NCBI GenBank assembly: GCA_963675135.1
Contig: OY776125.1
Span: forward strand, 42,624,513 to 42,688,512
Direction of reading: 5' to 3'
DNA length: 64,000 nt
DNA from: Galeopsis tetrahit
Taxonomy: Eukaryota > Streptophyta > Magnoliopsida > Lamiales > Lamiaceae
Below are positions 11,952-24,100 of the stretch, piece after piece (position 1 is the first letter of the stretch; each line of letters begins with the position of its first letter). Both the position numbers and the translations under genes were made by a program. The notes beneath the pieces were generated by a model. It saw nothing but the letters and a program-made list of their open reading frames with translations, had not been told where the DNA came from and did not search any database.

Positions 11952-14057
11952 TTATTTGCCTAGTTCCCAAGCCTCCCGTACCCCATCCGTATAGACAGCT
12001 TGGATGCAGCTTCCGGCCGTCACCAGTTTGTGATTATGCATGTCATTTTTTAAGGCGATCACATCCTCCTTCGAAATAATGTTAGTCATGAATTGTGACC
12101 ACTCTTTCTTTTCAAGGTTTCTCTCCTGGATCAACTCAGACATCTTTCTCTTACCTTTGGTAGCTTTATGGTGTCCTTCTCGCTTTTTAATGGTGCGGGT
12201 GGGTGGTGGAATTTCGTCCTCTTTAGCCTCTTCAGGTTGTGAATTTAATCCGTTCTCCCCTGTTTCCCTGACTTGGCGATGTCGGAGTGATGGGTTTGTT
12301 TCTAACTTCCACGTGGTTGAGGGGGGATTTTGCACCGAGTTAGGGTTAATATCCCTTCTTGGGCTTTGTTCAGATGGCCCATCAGAGATGGGCACACTAA
12401 TTTCTTGAGATTTTTGAATAACCCCCATCTCGTGTATGTCTGATTCAGCCACGAAAGATTCCTCATTGTAGTTTTGGTACTAGGCTTGGGTATGGCCCAT
12501 TTTGTCCTTTTCAATATTTGGCTCCATGCTTCTATTATCAAGACCCAACCCATCAGTCTCATTGGCCCAATCCAACTGATTATTTGAATTTTCAAATGGG
12601 CTTAAACCCGCGTGATTTACATTTATTGCCTCATGAACCGATTTTGCCTCGATTGTGGGTATCGAGGTACCATAAATCATTTCAGCCGTCCTTGGTTCTC
12701 GTGTGGCATCAATTTCTAGGCAGATGTTCCTTTGCGCCCCCGCCTCTAGGAACCCAAACGACTTTGAGTGGTCCCCGCCATCAATTGCAATGGTCGTCTC
12801 TCCCGGGTTCTCCGACTCTTCTCCGTCGTTGATCCACTGGTATTCAGAATCATCGGATGATTCGTCATCTTCTTTGGAGATCGGTGCAGAGCACGAACAC
12901 CCTACCTCCTCTATCACGTGGATGGAGAAGGTAACCCCATCAATCTGTGCCTGAATTTTCCTATTGATATTCGCCATGCCCGTTGAAATTTTAACCCTAG
13001 CGAACTCAAATTGTTCCTTTTGTTCCGTCACTTTATCCATGCAAGTCAACATTCCTATGTTTGAACACAGTATAGAAAAAAACCTGTAGGACCACGCATG
13101 CAACGGTATCCCAAACCATCTGGTCCACACGTTCCTTGATTGGTTAACATCAATATTTCTCCATGGGTTAATCCATTCAAACCAGAAACCAGACCATTCG
13201 TCTAACCCTTCGATTACTGTTCGTGTGTTCTTTCTGTCCTCGCTCTGGACCAGTACTAGTTGTCCACCCATTGGCCTCATTTTTAGGCTGCCTGTACACT
13301 CACCTTGTATTTCCTCTCCGTGGTCCACCCAACTGAACTCTCGTTTCAGGAATCCTGTGAAACAGTCCCCTAACCACTCAGATTCTGAGTCCAGGGTTTT
13401 GAACTTCATCAAACCAACGTTTGTTGTAGCACCCAACGCCCCCGATTCGTCATGCTTTCCATAAGGTTGTTGTTTGCCACCGGCCTTATCTTTTTTCACT
13501 GTCTCCGCGAAGGAGAGTTTCCCCACCCGACTATTATGGGTGATTTGGTGCGTAATGTTCCTCTTTTCCGGCAACCTGTTGTCTGGTTTATTGCCCTCTG
13601 AACAGTTGAACTTCGGGAGGTATGCCCGTATTTTGTAGCTGTCGATCCATGTGTTGTTTAGTTTTCTAAGGAACCACTCATCCTCCTTGTTTCTCGTGAA
13701 TCTGACGAAGCCAAAGAGCTTTCCTTCCTTATCCCTTCTCCTAGGGCAAAAGATGTCTCTGATTTCTCCAATGACACTGAAGTGGCTCGCGAGGATGTCC
13801 ACCCCACAGTCTTCCGGGTAGTTTTTAAAGAAGAACGTTACCACTTCCATCGAACCCTTGACACTCACCTGTTCCCTGAGATTCTGGATCGCTCCCTTGA
13901 GTCGCCTGCCACCTCTGCCGAGTACCGATCTATCCCTGGGATACCTATGACGACTAGGGTTATTCCTATGGTTAAGGGTTTGCTGCCTCACCGATTTGCG
14001 CTCGAAAAATGGAAGGTGACGGTCGGAAACTACCCCTCTCCTCTTCTCTCTTCTCAC
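11952..14057 (-). pseudogene. LINE ORF1: RRM-like RNA-binding protein with DUF4283-type domain
   Basis: The frame starts at ATG 14057 and stays open for 525 codons to an in-frame TAG at 12480-12482. It then continues in the same frame to a TAA at 11952, giving about 700 codons with one stop. An RRM-like fold lies at roughly residues 70-155 (TFFFKNYPEDC, LFGFVRFTRN). A DUF4283-like region follows near residues 220-370 with WTRWFGIPLHAWS and a Trp-rich block (WSGFWFEWINPW). The tail is acidic, then low in complexity. I see no CCHC knuckle. Plant L1 ORF1 proteins of this type bind element RNA. The next ORF starts about 115 bp downstream. Confidence 0.8.
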
Positions 14058-14103
14058 CTCTCTCCACTCTCCACTCTCTCCTCACCTCTCTCCACTCTCC
14101 TTC

Positions 14104-14449
14104 CATATAGTAACATATATTATTGCATGTAGTAAGATATATTATTGCACGTAATACAAAATAACATTGACCCATAATAATTATTAAAGAATATTTAAAG
14201 AAATATAAAATATTTAAAGATTAAGGCCGTCGTAAATTGCAGTGTCCGACCGCGGCATGGGGTGACCAAAAACTGCTCGGAGAAGACGACCATGTTCAAT
14301 TTCTGTCAGTGGGTGCATTTATTAAAAACATGGGTGTGAGTTGAGCTGTCAGTGGGTTTATTTATAAAAAATGTGTGTGTGAATTAAAATGTAAGTGGGT
14401 GTATTTATAAAGAACATGTGTGTGAATGACTGAAATGCATATATACAAT
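14104..14449. mobile_element. right arm of a TIR element, cut by the LINE
   Basis: This stretch matches 34630-35014 closely, including the GTAGTAACATATATT words, the block with CCGACCGCGGC and AACTGCTCGGAGAAGACGAC, the GTGGGTGTATTTATAAA repeats, and the terminal CTGAAATGCATATATACAAT. Only the right half is present; its left edge coincides with the 5' end of the LINE. The simplest reading is that the LINE inserted into this element and its left half lies outside the window. Confidence 0.75.
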
Positions 14450-14457
14450 ATTTCACA

Positions 14458-15086
14458 TAGAGATATCTATCGGGCTGGCCCTAGCCCTATAGGGCCAGCC
14501 CTACAGGGCTACGGGCTAAACGGGTTAGGGCCTTAACCAGTTCATATTTAACGGGCCTACAATTGTTGGGACCTAACCCTAACCCTAGCGGGCCACGGGC
14601 TAAACGGGCCACTAACGGGCCACAATAATTTTTTTTCTTTTAAAATTAAAGGTCTCAATTGGCACGTCCAACAAGCAAATTAAATAGAAAAATACATAAT
14701 TAGTTAATGATGAGTAAATGAGAAAACAAAAGTATAATTTAAACACAATTCTAGAACTCATTGGTCCTCAATAGGACCAAATAAACCTAAACAAATGACT
14801 AATGGATAGTAATGGGCTTCTTAATGCTTATAGTTATGGTTATTGGTCAAATGACCAAAAATTTGTTTTAGGTTATTTATTTAAAAAAAAAAGGAAAAAA
14901 GGTAACAACTCGAGCTAGCGGGTTGGCCCTGTAGCCCTGCGGGCTGGCCCGGTTTAGCCCACGGGCTAACCGGTCCGGGTAAAAAAAACCCGGTTTTAAA
15001 CGAGCCTATAATTCATGAATCCTAACCCTGTATTTTTCAGGGTTAAACGGGTCAGCCCGGTTAGCCCGGCCCGAAAAACATCTCTA
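14458..15086. mobile_element. hAT-type MITE, 629 bp, with perfect 8-bp target duplication
   Basis: The ends are TAGAGATATC and ACATCTCTA, and both flanks carry ATTTCACA (14450-14457 and 15087-15094), an exact 8-bp duplication as made by hAT transposases. Both arms are rich in GGGCTGGCCC / AGCCCGG words that can fold on one another, while the middle is AT-rich. No transposase frame is present, so it is non-autonomous. Confidence 0.85.
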
Positions 15087-15094
15087 ATTTCACA

Positions 15095-16107
15095 TAAAAC
15101 TAGCCCATGAGTTATATATTAATGGTAAAAAAAGATTATGATACTGAATCTAAAACACAAAAATTACAAAAAGATTATCTTTTTATGATACTGAATCTAC
15201 ATAAACTCATATTCTGTCAGACAAATAAAGTGTAGTAAAGAGATAGTTCTCAGTATAAAAAAAAAATGTAGATATACAATTAGAATAGGAAAAGAAAAAA
15301 GAAACCTAATAAAAAAGTTATCTAGGTAAGAAAACTACAGAAAGCAAACAAACATAAAATTACCATACTGGTTCCTTAAAAGAAAAAAAATGTTATTATA
15401 AAAATCAATACCACAATTTGAATTTCTATAAGAGTCATGGGTCATAGATATGGTGGAAAATAGAGCGGCCTAAAATTGGTGTAGCACAACAACAAAAGCG
15501 ATGAAGATCATGCCTTCATTTCAATTAGAGATTGATGATTTGATTTAACAAAATACAAACATTAAATCATACATCTAAAAAAACAAAACCATAATTGAGG
15601 GAGTTAAGAACAAGTCTCCATGTTTAAACACGTTCATGCCTTCAAGTAGAGATTGATAATTTGATTTAACAAAATACTCCACCAGATATTTTCGTTGGGT
15701 CGGTGTAGATAGTGGCAGATGAAAAATTAATTATTCTTTCCTGTACAAAAATAAATAATAAAAAGATGAAAAAAAAAATGTTACAGAAGACAAATGAGAG
15801 AGAAAAGAAAAAATGGAGAAAGAATAATATATAAAAAAAAAAACAACTCTTGTAGATAAGAAGAAGAAAACTGATGATAACTGTTTGTAAAAAAAATTAA
15901 AAAATCATAATAAAAACTAACTCACATAATTGCAGTATTTTAAATCAAAGGCCAAAGGAGAATGCTATGTAGAAGAGATAAAAACTCTCAAATATATGAG
16001 ATAAAGATGTTTAACATTTTATAGTTTATCTCCTTATTTATTTATATAAAAAAATCCATTACTACTTTCTGTCTTTTTATTTTTTTATTAACTTGAAATT
16101 AATATAT
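15095..16107. other. AT-rich intergenic DNA, no gene seen
   Basis: About 1 kb of A/T-rich sequence with no coding signal. The only structure is a diverged direct repeat of about 45 bp (around 15513-15560 and 15637-15682), sharing TGCCTTCA and GATTTGATTTAACAAAATAC. Confidence 0.6.
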
Positions 16108-16112
16108 CTTTC

Positions 16113-19100
16113 TATAGAAAATATAATTTGTTTACTGCAAAAGTAGACTGAAGATGTTTTGTTAGGGCGCAATCAAAGACGGTGATGAGAGTAAGAATCA
16201 AGTCATCGACATATGCAAGGACATACAACCTATCAATTCCATTATTCAAGGTAAAGAGAGAGGAGTCAGCCTGAGAGCGAGTACGCCCAAAAGCCTCAAG
16301 AGCCGAACAGAGAGCGTCGTACCACGCCCGAGGGGCTTGTCGGAGGCCATATAGGGATTGACGAAGCAAGCAAACATGTGAAGGATTGGATGGATCCGTA
16401 AACCCTGGCGATTGCTTCATGTAAACCGGCAAGTCAAGATGGCCATGCAAAAAGGCATTACTTACATCAAGCTGACGAAGAGCCCAGTTCGAGGTAACGA
16501 CAAGAGTGAGAACAATTCAGATTGTAGCTGGCTTGACGACAGGACTGAATGTTTCCTTAAAATCAATCCTCGGTCGCTGATTAAATCCCTTGGCAACTAG
16601 ACGTGCTTTGTATTTATCAATGGAACCGTCCGGCTTGCGCTTGATGTGGAAAATCCATTTACACCCAATTACATTGGCATTGATCGGTGGAGCAACAATA
16701 TCCCAAGTCCCATGCCGTTGCAAGGCAGTGAACTCATCAGCCATGGCATCACGCCACTTAGGGTTCGAAAGTGCCTGACAAACAGTAGAGGGTTCTAAAT
16801 CATCAGGAAGCGGATGTTTGGTCGCAGCATTGATGTGTTTCTGTTTATGAACATTATTCAGACTACGAATGCGCATGGTATGTGTTCGAGCAGGCTGGGA
16901 AGGCGCAAGTTCAGCAGGGGGCATCTGAATTGGTGGGGAACCAGCCGAGGAAGATGATCCCAACTGGGATATAGGAGGCGGTGGATCAGCCGTGGGAGGC
17001 GAAGATGATGGGACAGAGGGTGCGGCTGAGATAAATGGCAATGTGATCAAGCCTGATGAGTCATCCGGGAGAGCAGGTGGAGTAGGCGAGAACCCAGGAA
17101 AATTTATTTCCATAAACCGAACATGACGAGAGACATAAAGACGACCAGAGAAAGGATCAAGGCAACGATATGCACTCTGAGACGGACTATATCCGACGAA
17201 TATGCATGGTTTGGAGGGAGGAGATAACTTCTCGGGAACATATGGTCTTAACCATGGAAAACACAAACAACCAAAGACGCGTAGCTTGTGATAATTTGGT
17301 GTCGTGCCAAACAGACAAGTGAATGGAGACTTATGATCCAGAACTAGAGTGGGCATGCAGTTAATGAGATAAACTGCAATTTGAAGTGTAAAAACCCAAA
17401 ATTGAGCAGGAAGATTTGCATGATGAAGTAAAGCACGGTCGATTTCCAATATGTGTCTGTTGCGGCGTTCTGAAATTCTATTTTGTTGAGGTGTATGTGG
17501 AGCAGTGGTCAACCAACTGATACCTAAACGGACGAGAGAAGACCGAAGAGCCAAAAATTCTCCACCATTATCAGAGTATATATTCCGGATTTTGAAGCCA
17601 AATTTTCGTTCTACCAATGGCATAAAATTCATAAATAGTGAATGAACTTGCGACTTTGCACACATGGGAAATATCCAACAATAACGAGAATATAGATCAA
17701 CAAGCAACAAGAAATATTTTGAGCCATCAAAGGAAGCAGGGGGAGTGGGACCCCAAACATCAGCATAAATGTAGTGGAAATGATGTAAAGTACGAAACGA
17801 GCTAGTAGCAAAAGGTAGTTTACTAGATTTGCTCAAATGGCAAGAAACACAATTATTGCCCAAAACCCGGGACTTGTCCATAAGTGGTAAATGAAAATTG
17901 CATATAATAAAATGACTGGTATCCACAGAAGGATGACCAAGTCGAGCATGCCAAACTATATTTGAAGAACGAACACCTAAATGAGCAACTTTGGAACTGC
18001 ATAAATCTCGAGGAATTCCAGAGTGAAGGTGATAGACTCCATCACTGCAAGGTCCTTTAGCAAGCGGCATTCCTGTGACCCGATCCTTCACAAGAAAATG
18101 AGACGGAAAAAATTCCATAGAGACATTGTTATCACGAGTAAATTTACTAACCGAGAGCAAATTCTTTTTCGCAGTGGGAACATATAAAATATCTGAGAGC
18201 AGAAAGCGTTTAGAAGAACAATGTAAAATAGAGTTACCCGTGTGAGATATTGGAAGACCAGTACCATCCGCTAAGTGGACTTCATCTGTGCCATCATACT
18301 CGGAGTGAATCGAGAGATTGGACAGATCCGACGTGAGATTATGTGAAGCACATGTGTCAACAAGCCACTGATCAGGGGAATGAGTAGGTGAGGCCGTAGA
18401 GTTGGCCTGTGGAAAAGGACGACGACACGTGATAGCAGAGTGTCCTTTGAAGCCACAAAGTTGACAAATAATTGGGTTGGAATTGAAACCAAAAGAATTC
18501 CTATTATGATTTGAGCGGTGTTAATGGTTGCGACCCTGAGAGTACTATTGATTGGATGGAGAGAAACCAGATGTCGGCTGCGAAGAATTGTATGTCCGAT
18601 TCCCTTTGAAGTTCTGAGAGTAGCGAGGTTTGGATGGTTGAGACCCATGGCGGTTGTGAGCAACATTTGCCGAGGCAATCAATTGTTTGGATGTAGTGTC
18701 CTGGCGCTTTAGAAGTAACTCATGTTCAAATAATAAATCATGTAGTTCCTCAAATTTGAGGGAAGTTTCACGAGTCCGGATCGGACCAACAATATTGCCA
18801 TATTCGGGACCAATGCCATTTATGACAAATAATGTGAGATCATCCTGAGATACGGGTATATCAATAAGGGCGAGTTCATCCGCCTTGGATTTAACATAAT
18901 GGAGGAAGTCAGTGATCAATCGATCACCGATGGTGACACGGTATAGGTCACTCTTGAGTTGATTCACCCTAAACCTGGAATGACCAGTGAATAGGCGTGT
19001 GAGAATACCCCAGGCCTCAGCAGCAGTCGAGGCAGAAGAGACGATCGGAAGTACGTCGGGGGCCAGAGACCCAATAATAGCGGTCAGAAGCAACTGGTCC

Positions 19101-19345
19101 TGCTGATTCCAAGTTGCAATTTCAGCAGCATTAGATCCATGAGCAGAGCGGGTAGGGCAGGACTTCGAACCGTCAACAAAGCCCAGCAGATTGTGCCCTT
19201 TAAGAAGGGCAAGAAGATGTGCACGCCAAGAGGGATAGTTTTGGTGTGATAGTTTGATCGGAAGATCATGACGGGCCGAAATTGGAACAAGAGGAGGAGG
19301 TGATGGCCGGGCAGAGGAAGCGGTGGTGTTTGTGAAATTAGACAT
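16113..19345 (-). pseudogene. copia gag-pol polyprotein, one frame with three stops, 3' truncated
   Basis: Starting at ATG 19345, a single frame runs through gag, protease, integrase and RT. Interruptions are TAG at 18545, TAA at 18521 and TGA at 16517; no frameshift is needed. Gag is of the UBN2 type (HQNYPSWRAHLLALLKGHN). The zinc knuckle reads CQLCGFKGHSAITC (CX2CX4HX4C). The protease active site is DTCAS. Integrase has WHARLGHPS, then CVSCHLSKSSKLPF, IYADVWGP and TAPHTPQQNRISERR. The RT carries CKWIFHIKRKPDGS, YGLRQAPRAWYDAL and LAYVDDLIL, and ends 20-30 residues later at the deletion junction. RNase H is absent. Few lesions for its length suggest a fairly young insertion. Confidence 0.9.
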
Positions 19346-19382
19346 GGTGGAAATGAATAAAGAGGATATAGGTTTAGATCTT

Positions 19383-19399
19383 AACCTCTCCTGATACCA
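19383..19399 (-). promoter_or_regulatory. primer-binding site of the copia element (initiator tRNA-Met type)
   Basis: Read on the minus strand, TGGTATCAGGAGAGGTT follows the LTR end with no spacer. The TGGTATCA core is complementary to the 3' end of plant initiator tRNA-Met, the usual copia primer. Confidence 0.8.
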
Positions 19400-19566
19400 T
19401 ATAGAAAATATAATTTGTATTGATAATTGTTGAGTTTACAGCGGAGTGACTATATACCTGAGTTTACAGAGTTAATTTGAATATTTGAATGTAAGAAACT
19501 CCCTAAATTAATGTGATAAGGATAGCAAAGAATTATCTAGGAGATTTTAGATATTCTTTGCTAATA
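19400..19566 (-). repeat. 5' LTR (167 bp) of the TA...TA copia element
   Basis: On the minus strand it begins TATTAGCAAAG and ends ATTTTCTATA. The left boundary abuts the primer-binding site; the right boundary abuts the CTTTC target duplication. It is very short for a copia LTR. Its last 19 bp are repeated exactly at 16113-16131. Confidence 0.8.
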
Positions 19567-19678
19567 CTTTCATTATTTATGGAATTGTAATTTATAAGAT
19601 GTCAAACATGGTTTTAAAGTGTATGAATCTTAAAATAAGTATTTTTTTTTCTTTTAAATTCCAAATAGATAGTTTTAT

Positions 19679-20504
19679 ATAGGGGAGTGTAAAGTAGGTT
19701 CACTTCAAATCGAAAAATTCCACCGATCCAAATTAAATTTTTTAATATGGTTCGATTTTTTATTTGTAGTTCGGTTTACGGTTTTAGAAATTGATATTTT
19801 TTTTAATATGGTTTGATTTTCGATTTTCACTAATGGAAAACCAAAAAAATCGAATTAATATTATATTATTTTTTTATATATTCTATAATAATATATAAAT
19901 AAATAAATATTATATACTTTATTTCATTTTCATTACTAAATTTGATAGATTAATATATATTGTCGAGTCTGCAGTTCACCCACCTTGTAGTTAATTAATT
20001 CCTTAATCTTTAATTCATTTTCCTTTTCCGGTTCAACTTCTAAAATATACACTACTACATATTTGGCCTTGGAGAGCTTTTAGAAGAGCTCTCCAAGTGG
20101 GAGCTGTCCAAGCTAAATTGCACTTGGAGAGCCCTTTTTGCACTTGGAGAGCCCTTAAAGGGCTCTCCAAGTGCAATTTAGCTTGAAGAGCTCTTCTAAA
20201 AGCTCTTCAAGGCCAAATATGTAGTAGTGATAGCCATAAGCCCACTTTCGTTTATTTGAATCGTATGTGATTTTATTTTATCTATTGAAATTGTATTTGA
20301 TCTGTTTATTAATTATTGTGTAGGGAGAAAATTAAAAATATTTCGGTTCGGTCAAAATTGATCGAACCGATCGAAATATTTCGATTTCAAACTAAAAGGT
20401 TTTTATAAATATGGTTTGATTTACAGTTTCAAAAAAAACAGCTTATACTTCAATTTACGGTTTACGAGCAGTTCGGTTAATCAAACCAACCGTTGCACCC
20501 CTCT
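19679..20504. mobile_element. hAT-like MITE, 826 bp, hosting a CACTA-type MITE
   Basis: The ends ATAGGGGAGTG and CACCCCTCT are imperfect inverted repeats. The flanks carry AGTTTTAT (19671-19678 and 20505-20512), an exact 8-bp duplication. The body is rich in TTCGGTT / AACCGAA words in opposite orientation on the two sides. It encloses the CACTA-type element at 20050-20229 and no reading frame. Confidence 0.8.
20050..20229. mobile_element. CACTA-type MITE forming a near-perfect 180-bp hairpin
   Basis: The ends are CACTACTACATATTTGGCC and its inverse GGCCAAATATGTAGTAGTG, flanked by ATA on both sides (20047-20049, 20230-20232), the 3-bp duplication of CACTA transposases. Almost the whole element is self-complementary, with GGAGAGC/GCTCTCC blocks paired across a short centre. 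Transcribed, it would fold into a long stem that could feed small-RNA processing; that is inference. Confidence 0.85.
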
Positions 20505-20512
20505 AGTTTTAT

Positions 20513-21189
20513 GTTCTTCCGACATTGATCCATAAAAAAATATCCCAATTCCCTTGTGCAAATAGTAATTTAATTATAATTAAAGGCAGTGGCAGATGTA
20601 GCTGATACGAATGAGAGTCGTGTGCTCAAGATTACGTACGTATCATCAAAAGCCGGGTTGAAGGGCGACCTAATAGGTTTAACATGACAAAAGGAATTAC
20701 CAAATTTAGTCCTTTAATCTTGTTTGTTTTTAATTCATTTGGGCCGCATATTTTACTTAGCTAATTGTTTTGAGTCTTCATGTTTTACTTGTCCATTATA
20801 GTTAGATTAGGGCACATTATGAGTCGGTTATTGTATACCCATATATAGGGCGTAAACTGCTTGTTGGAAGTTATGAGAATTAATGCAATTTTGTGGTCAA
20901 AGTCTTATGCAGGCCCTCTTCCTCGCTAGCCTTAGCTAGTAACAGATTTTTCTTACTTTCAATCTCATGATTCTCATCAATAGCGTTGTACTCCAAATTA
21001 ATTTTTTTTTTTAATCTAAGACAAATATATATATATATATATATATATTAAAAGGCCAGCTACATCCCCACCATTCCCCAACTCAAACTTAAAGCCCGTC
21101 TATTTCCCAAATTCTCATTAAAAGGCCTAATAAAAAAATAGTTTCTCCTCTTAGTAGATGGAGGCAAAAAAAAAAGGTCAAATATCATA
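20513..21189. other. intergenic DNA, possible LTR remnant and a TA microsatellite
   Basis: No coding sequence is seen. Around 20800-20960 the text (CCCATATATAGGGCG, then AGTTATGAGAATTAATGCAA) resembles the promoter and R region of a retrotransposon LTR, but no ends or target duplication could be found. A TA dinucleotide run lies at about 21027-21049. Confidence 0.4.
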
Positions 21190-24100
21190 GATCGTTTTCA
21201 AAATATGAGGTTTGATCCTCTATGCAAATGAACTTCTTTGGATAACCTGTATTTAAATGATCTTGGTTTTAAAGGACCAAAATTCACTTGGACTAACAAA
21301 ATAAATAAATCCTACTCAATCAAGGAGAGATTGGATCGCTTTGTGACTACGACGGAGTGGATTGATTTGTTTGGTGAGTTTAGTGTGGAGCATCTACATT
21401 GGTACGGATCGGATCATCGTGCAATTTGCCTGCACGTTAAAGAGAGGAAACCTAATTGGAAGTGGATTAAAAAAACTAAACATTTTCAATTTGAAAATGC
21501 TTGGTTCCAGGAGGCTTCTTTCTCGATTGTTGTCTACGAAAGGTGGAATGTGACAGACATAAATTCCTTGATCACTATTCAGCTGCAAAGATGTGGTGAG
21601 CATCTAACAAGATGGGCGAAAGAGAATGTTGGTAACATTGAAAGACGAGTTAAATTTGTTATTGATTTAATTCAAAATAAGGAGAATACGGGTAATGGTG
21701 AAGAAGATGATGAGGAAATTAAAAACCTAGAAGCTGAACTGGCTAGGTTACATTCCCAGCAAGAGGATTTATGGCAACAACGTTCTAAAACAAGTTGAAT
21801 TAAGTGTGGGGATAGAAACACGGCCTATTTTCATAGAAGAGCGTCTGAACGACGAAAGAGGAACAACATAATGGGAATCAGAGATGAGAATGAACGATGG
21901 ATGCAATCGGAGGATGGAGTTCGTGAGGTGTTTAACCTGTTTTATGGACATCTTTTTAAAACAACGAAGACGACATATGCTAATATTGAGAAAATCACTA
22001 AGCATACAAAATCCTTGATCAATGAATCCATGAAAAAAAAAATTGGAATCAAGTTTTACTAAAGAGGAGGTAAAAGGGACGGTCTTCAGCATGCACCCCA
22101 ACAAAGCACCAGGGCCGGATGGATTTAATGCCCGTTTCTATCAGGAAAAATGGGAAGTGGTGGGACCAGCAATTACGGATGGAGTCCAATTTTTTTTCTT
22201 TTTTAATGAAGGACAGGATGTTAGAGATTGGAATCAGACTCTGATTACGCTTATCCCAAAGGTGAAACAACTGGAGGGTGTCTCGAATTATAGGCCTATT
22301 AGTTTAAGTAACGTGTGTTACCGGATTATGGCAAAGGTGATCGCAAACAAACTGAAAAAGATACTGCCATTTGTGTTAGATGATAGGCAAAACGCCTTTG
22401 TGCAGGACAAGCAAAATTTTGATAACATCTTTCTCTCATTTGAATGCATGCACTGGTTGAGACATAACAAAAGTAAGCACATATATGTAGCTCTGAAACT
22501 AGATATGAGTAAAGCCTACGATCGAATAGAATGGAGCTTCCTTAGAGCTCAAATGTTCAGACTATGGTTTGGTAATAAACTGGTGGAGCTGATTTTGAAA
22601 TGTGTTTCTACAATACATTATGCCTTACTGATTAATGGTTCTATATTTAGCAACATCCAGCAGCCTACACGCAGACTTAGGCAAGGGGATCCTTTATCCC
22701 TTTTTTATTTCTCTTTTTTGTGCAAGGGCTTTCATATTACATTTCTGAAGAGGCTCAAAGTGGACAATTGGAAGGTATCCAAGGGGGCATGAGGTGCTCC
22801 GATGGTGACACATCTTTTCTTTGCTGATGATAGTATTCTTTTTCTTAAAGCAAGTGTTGGAAATGCGGAGAAATTCAAAAAGACATTGTGTGAGTATGAA
22901 CAGGCCTCGGGACAAGTAATCAATCTGGAAAAGTCTACGGTTTAATTTAGCCCCAATACAACGGAAAGGTCGAAAATTGAGGTGGTTAATAATTTTGAAT
23001 GTTAGGATGTCCCAAGGTCATCAACTGTATTTGGGTCTTCGTACCTTTTCTTTGAGATCCAAGAGGATCCAATTTAGCTATCTTGTTGACAGAATGAAGA
23101 AGAGAATTGATGATTGGAAGAACGAGGATTTCTCAAACGGAGGAAGGGGGGGTGCTCATAAAATCGATTTTACAGGTTGTTCCAACTTATGCTATGATGT
23201 GCTTCAAAACCCCCCTTCAAATGTGTAAGCAAATGGAAACTCTTATAGCAAACTTTTGGTGGGGCTTAAAAAATGATGGTAATAAAATTCATTGAAAAAA
23301 ATGGGAGGAATTGTGCAAACCTAAGGAGGATGGAGGTCTGGGTTTTAGACGGATGACACGATTCAATGAGGCAATTCTCGCTAAACAAGTTTGGAGATTG
23401 ATTGAGAAACTAGATACTCTACTTGGTAAGATCTTAAAGGCACAATATTTCAAACATGTGGACATTATGGAGGCTGAAATAGGGAACAATCCATCATTTA
23501 CATAGAGATCTATATGTTCAAGCAGGGATCTTATTCAATCTGGAATGTGATGGATTTTGGGCAATGGAAATACTATCCAATTACGTAAACATGCTTGGGT
23601 TCATGGCTCATCTGATGGAAAGATCAAGTCAAGAATTGCTTCAGGGAATAATGTGAAGAGATTCCTAGATGAGAATCGAAGATGGAATGAAGATTTGGTG
23701 AGGATGGCTTTCCCTCCCTTTGAAGCGGAAGGGATTCTACGAACGAAAATTGGTGATGAGAACGAGGAGGATAAGAGATTCTAGATTCATGATACGCTAG
23801 GAAAATACTCTTTCAGATTAGGATACCACCTTAGGATGGAGGAGATGAAGAGAATTACAAATAATCCGACATGCTCAACGGATGAAGAAGTTAAAAGTGG
23901 GTGGAATGTCTTATGGAGGATCAATGCTCCACCAAAAGTGATTTTTTGATGTTTTGGGATTTTATATCTACGGAAGGTAACATTGCAAGAAAACATATCC
24001 CGATCTTCCCTATCTGTGGGATGTGTGGAAGCTATGCGCCGGATACGATACATGTTATTTTTTTTTCTGTCGGAGTGCGAAAAATTTGGAAACGGCTTGG

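Larger units (their letters stand above)
10184..14103 (-). mobile_element. L1-type LINE, 3' half displaced by the copia insertion
   Basis: On the minus strand the order is 5' leader, ORF1 (from 14057), a gap of about 115 bp, then ORF2 (from 11835), with endonuclease followed by reverse transcriptase. ORF2 stops abruptly at 10184, inside the RT just after SENQSAF, where the copia LTR starts. The catalytic part of the RT and the 3' end must lie on the other side of the copia element, outside the window. The 5' boundary is placed at about 14103 because sequence from 14104 matches a TIR element at 34630-35014. Both ORFs carry stops, so it is an old copy. Confidence 0.87.
16113..19566 (-). mobile_element. 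copia element with TA...TA LTR ends, internally deleted
   Basis: Both ends are flanked by CTTTC (16108-16112 and 19567-19571), a 5-bp target duplication. The 5' LTR is complete at 19400-19566. At the left end only the last 19 bp of the 3' LTR survive (16113-16131, identical to 19400-19418), joined directly to the middle of the RT. The LTR ends are TA...TA instead of TG...CA; such non-canonical termini are known for some plant copia families. RNase H, the polypurine tract and nearly all of the 3' LTR are missing, yet the terminus and target duplication survive, so the loss was internal. Confidence 0.83.
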
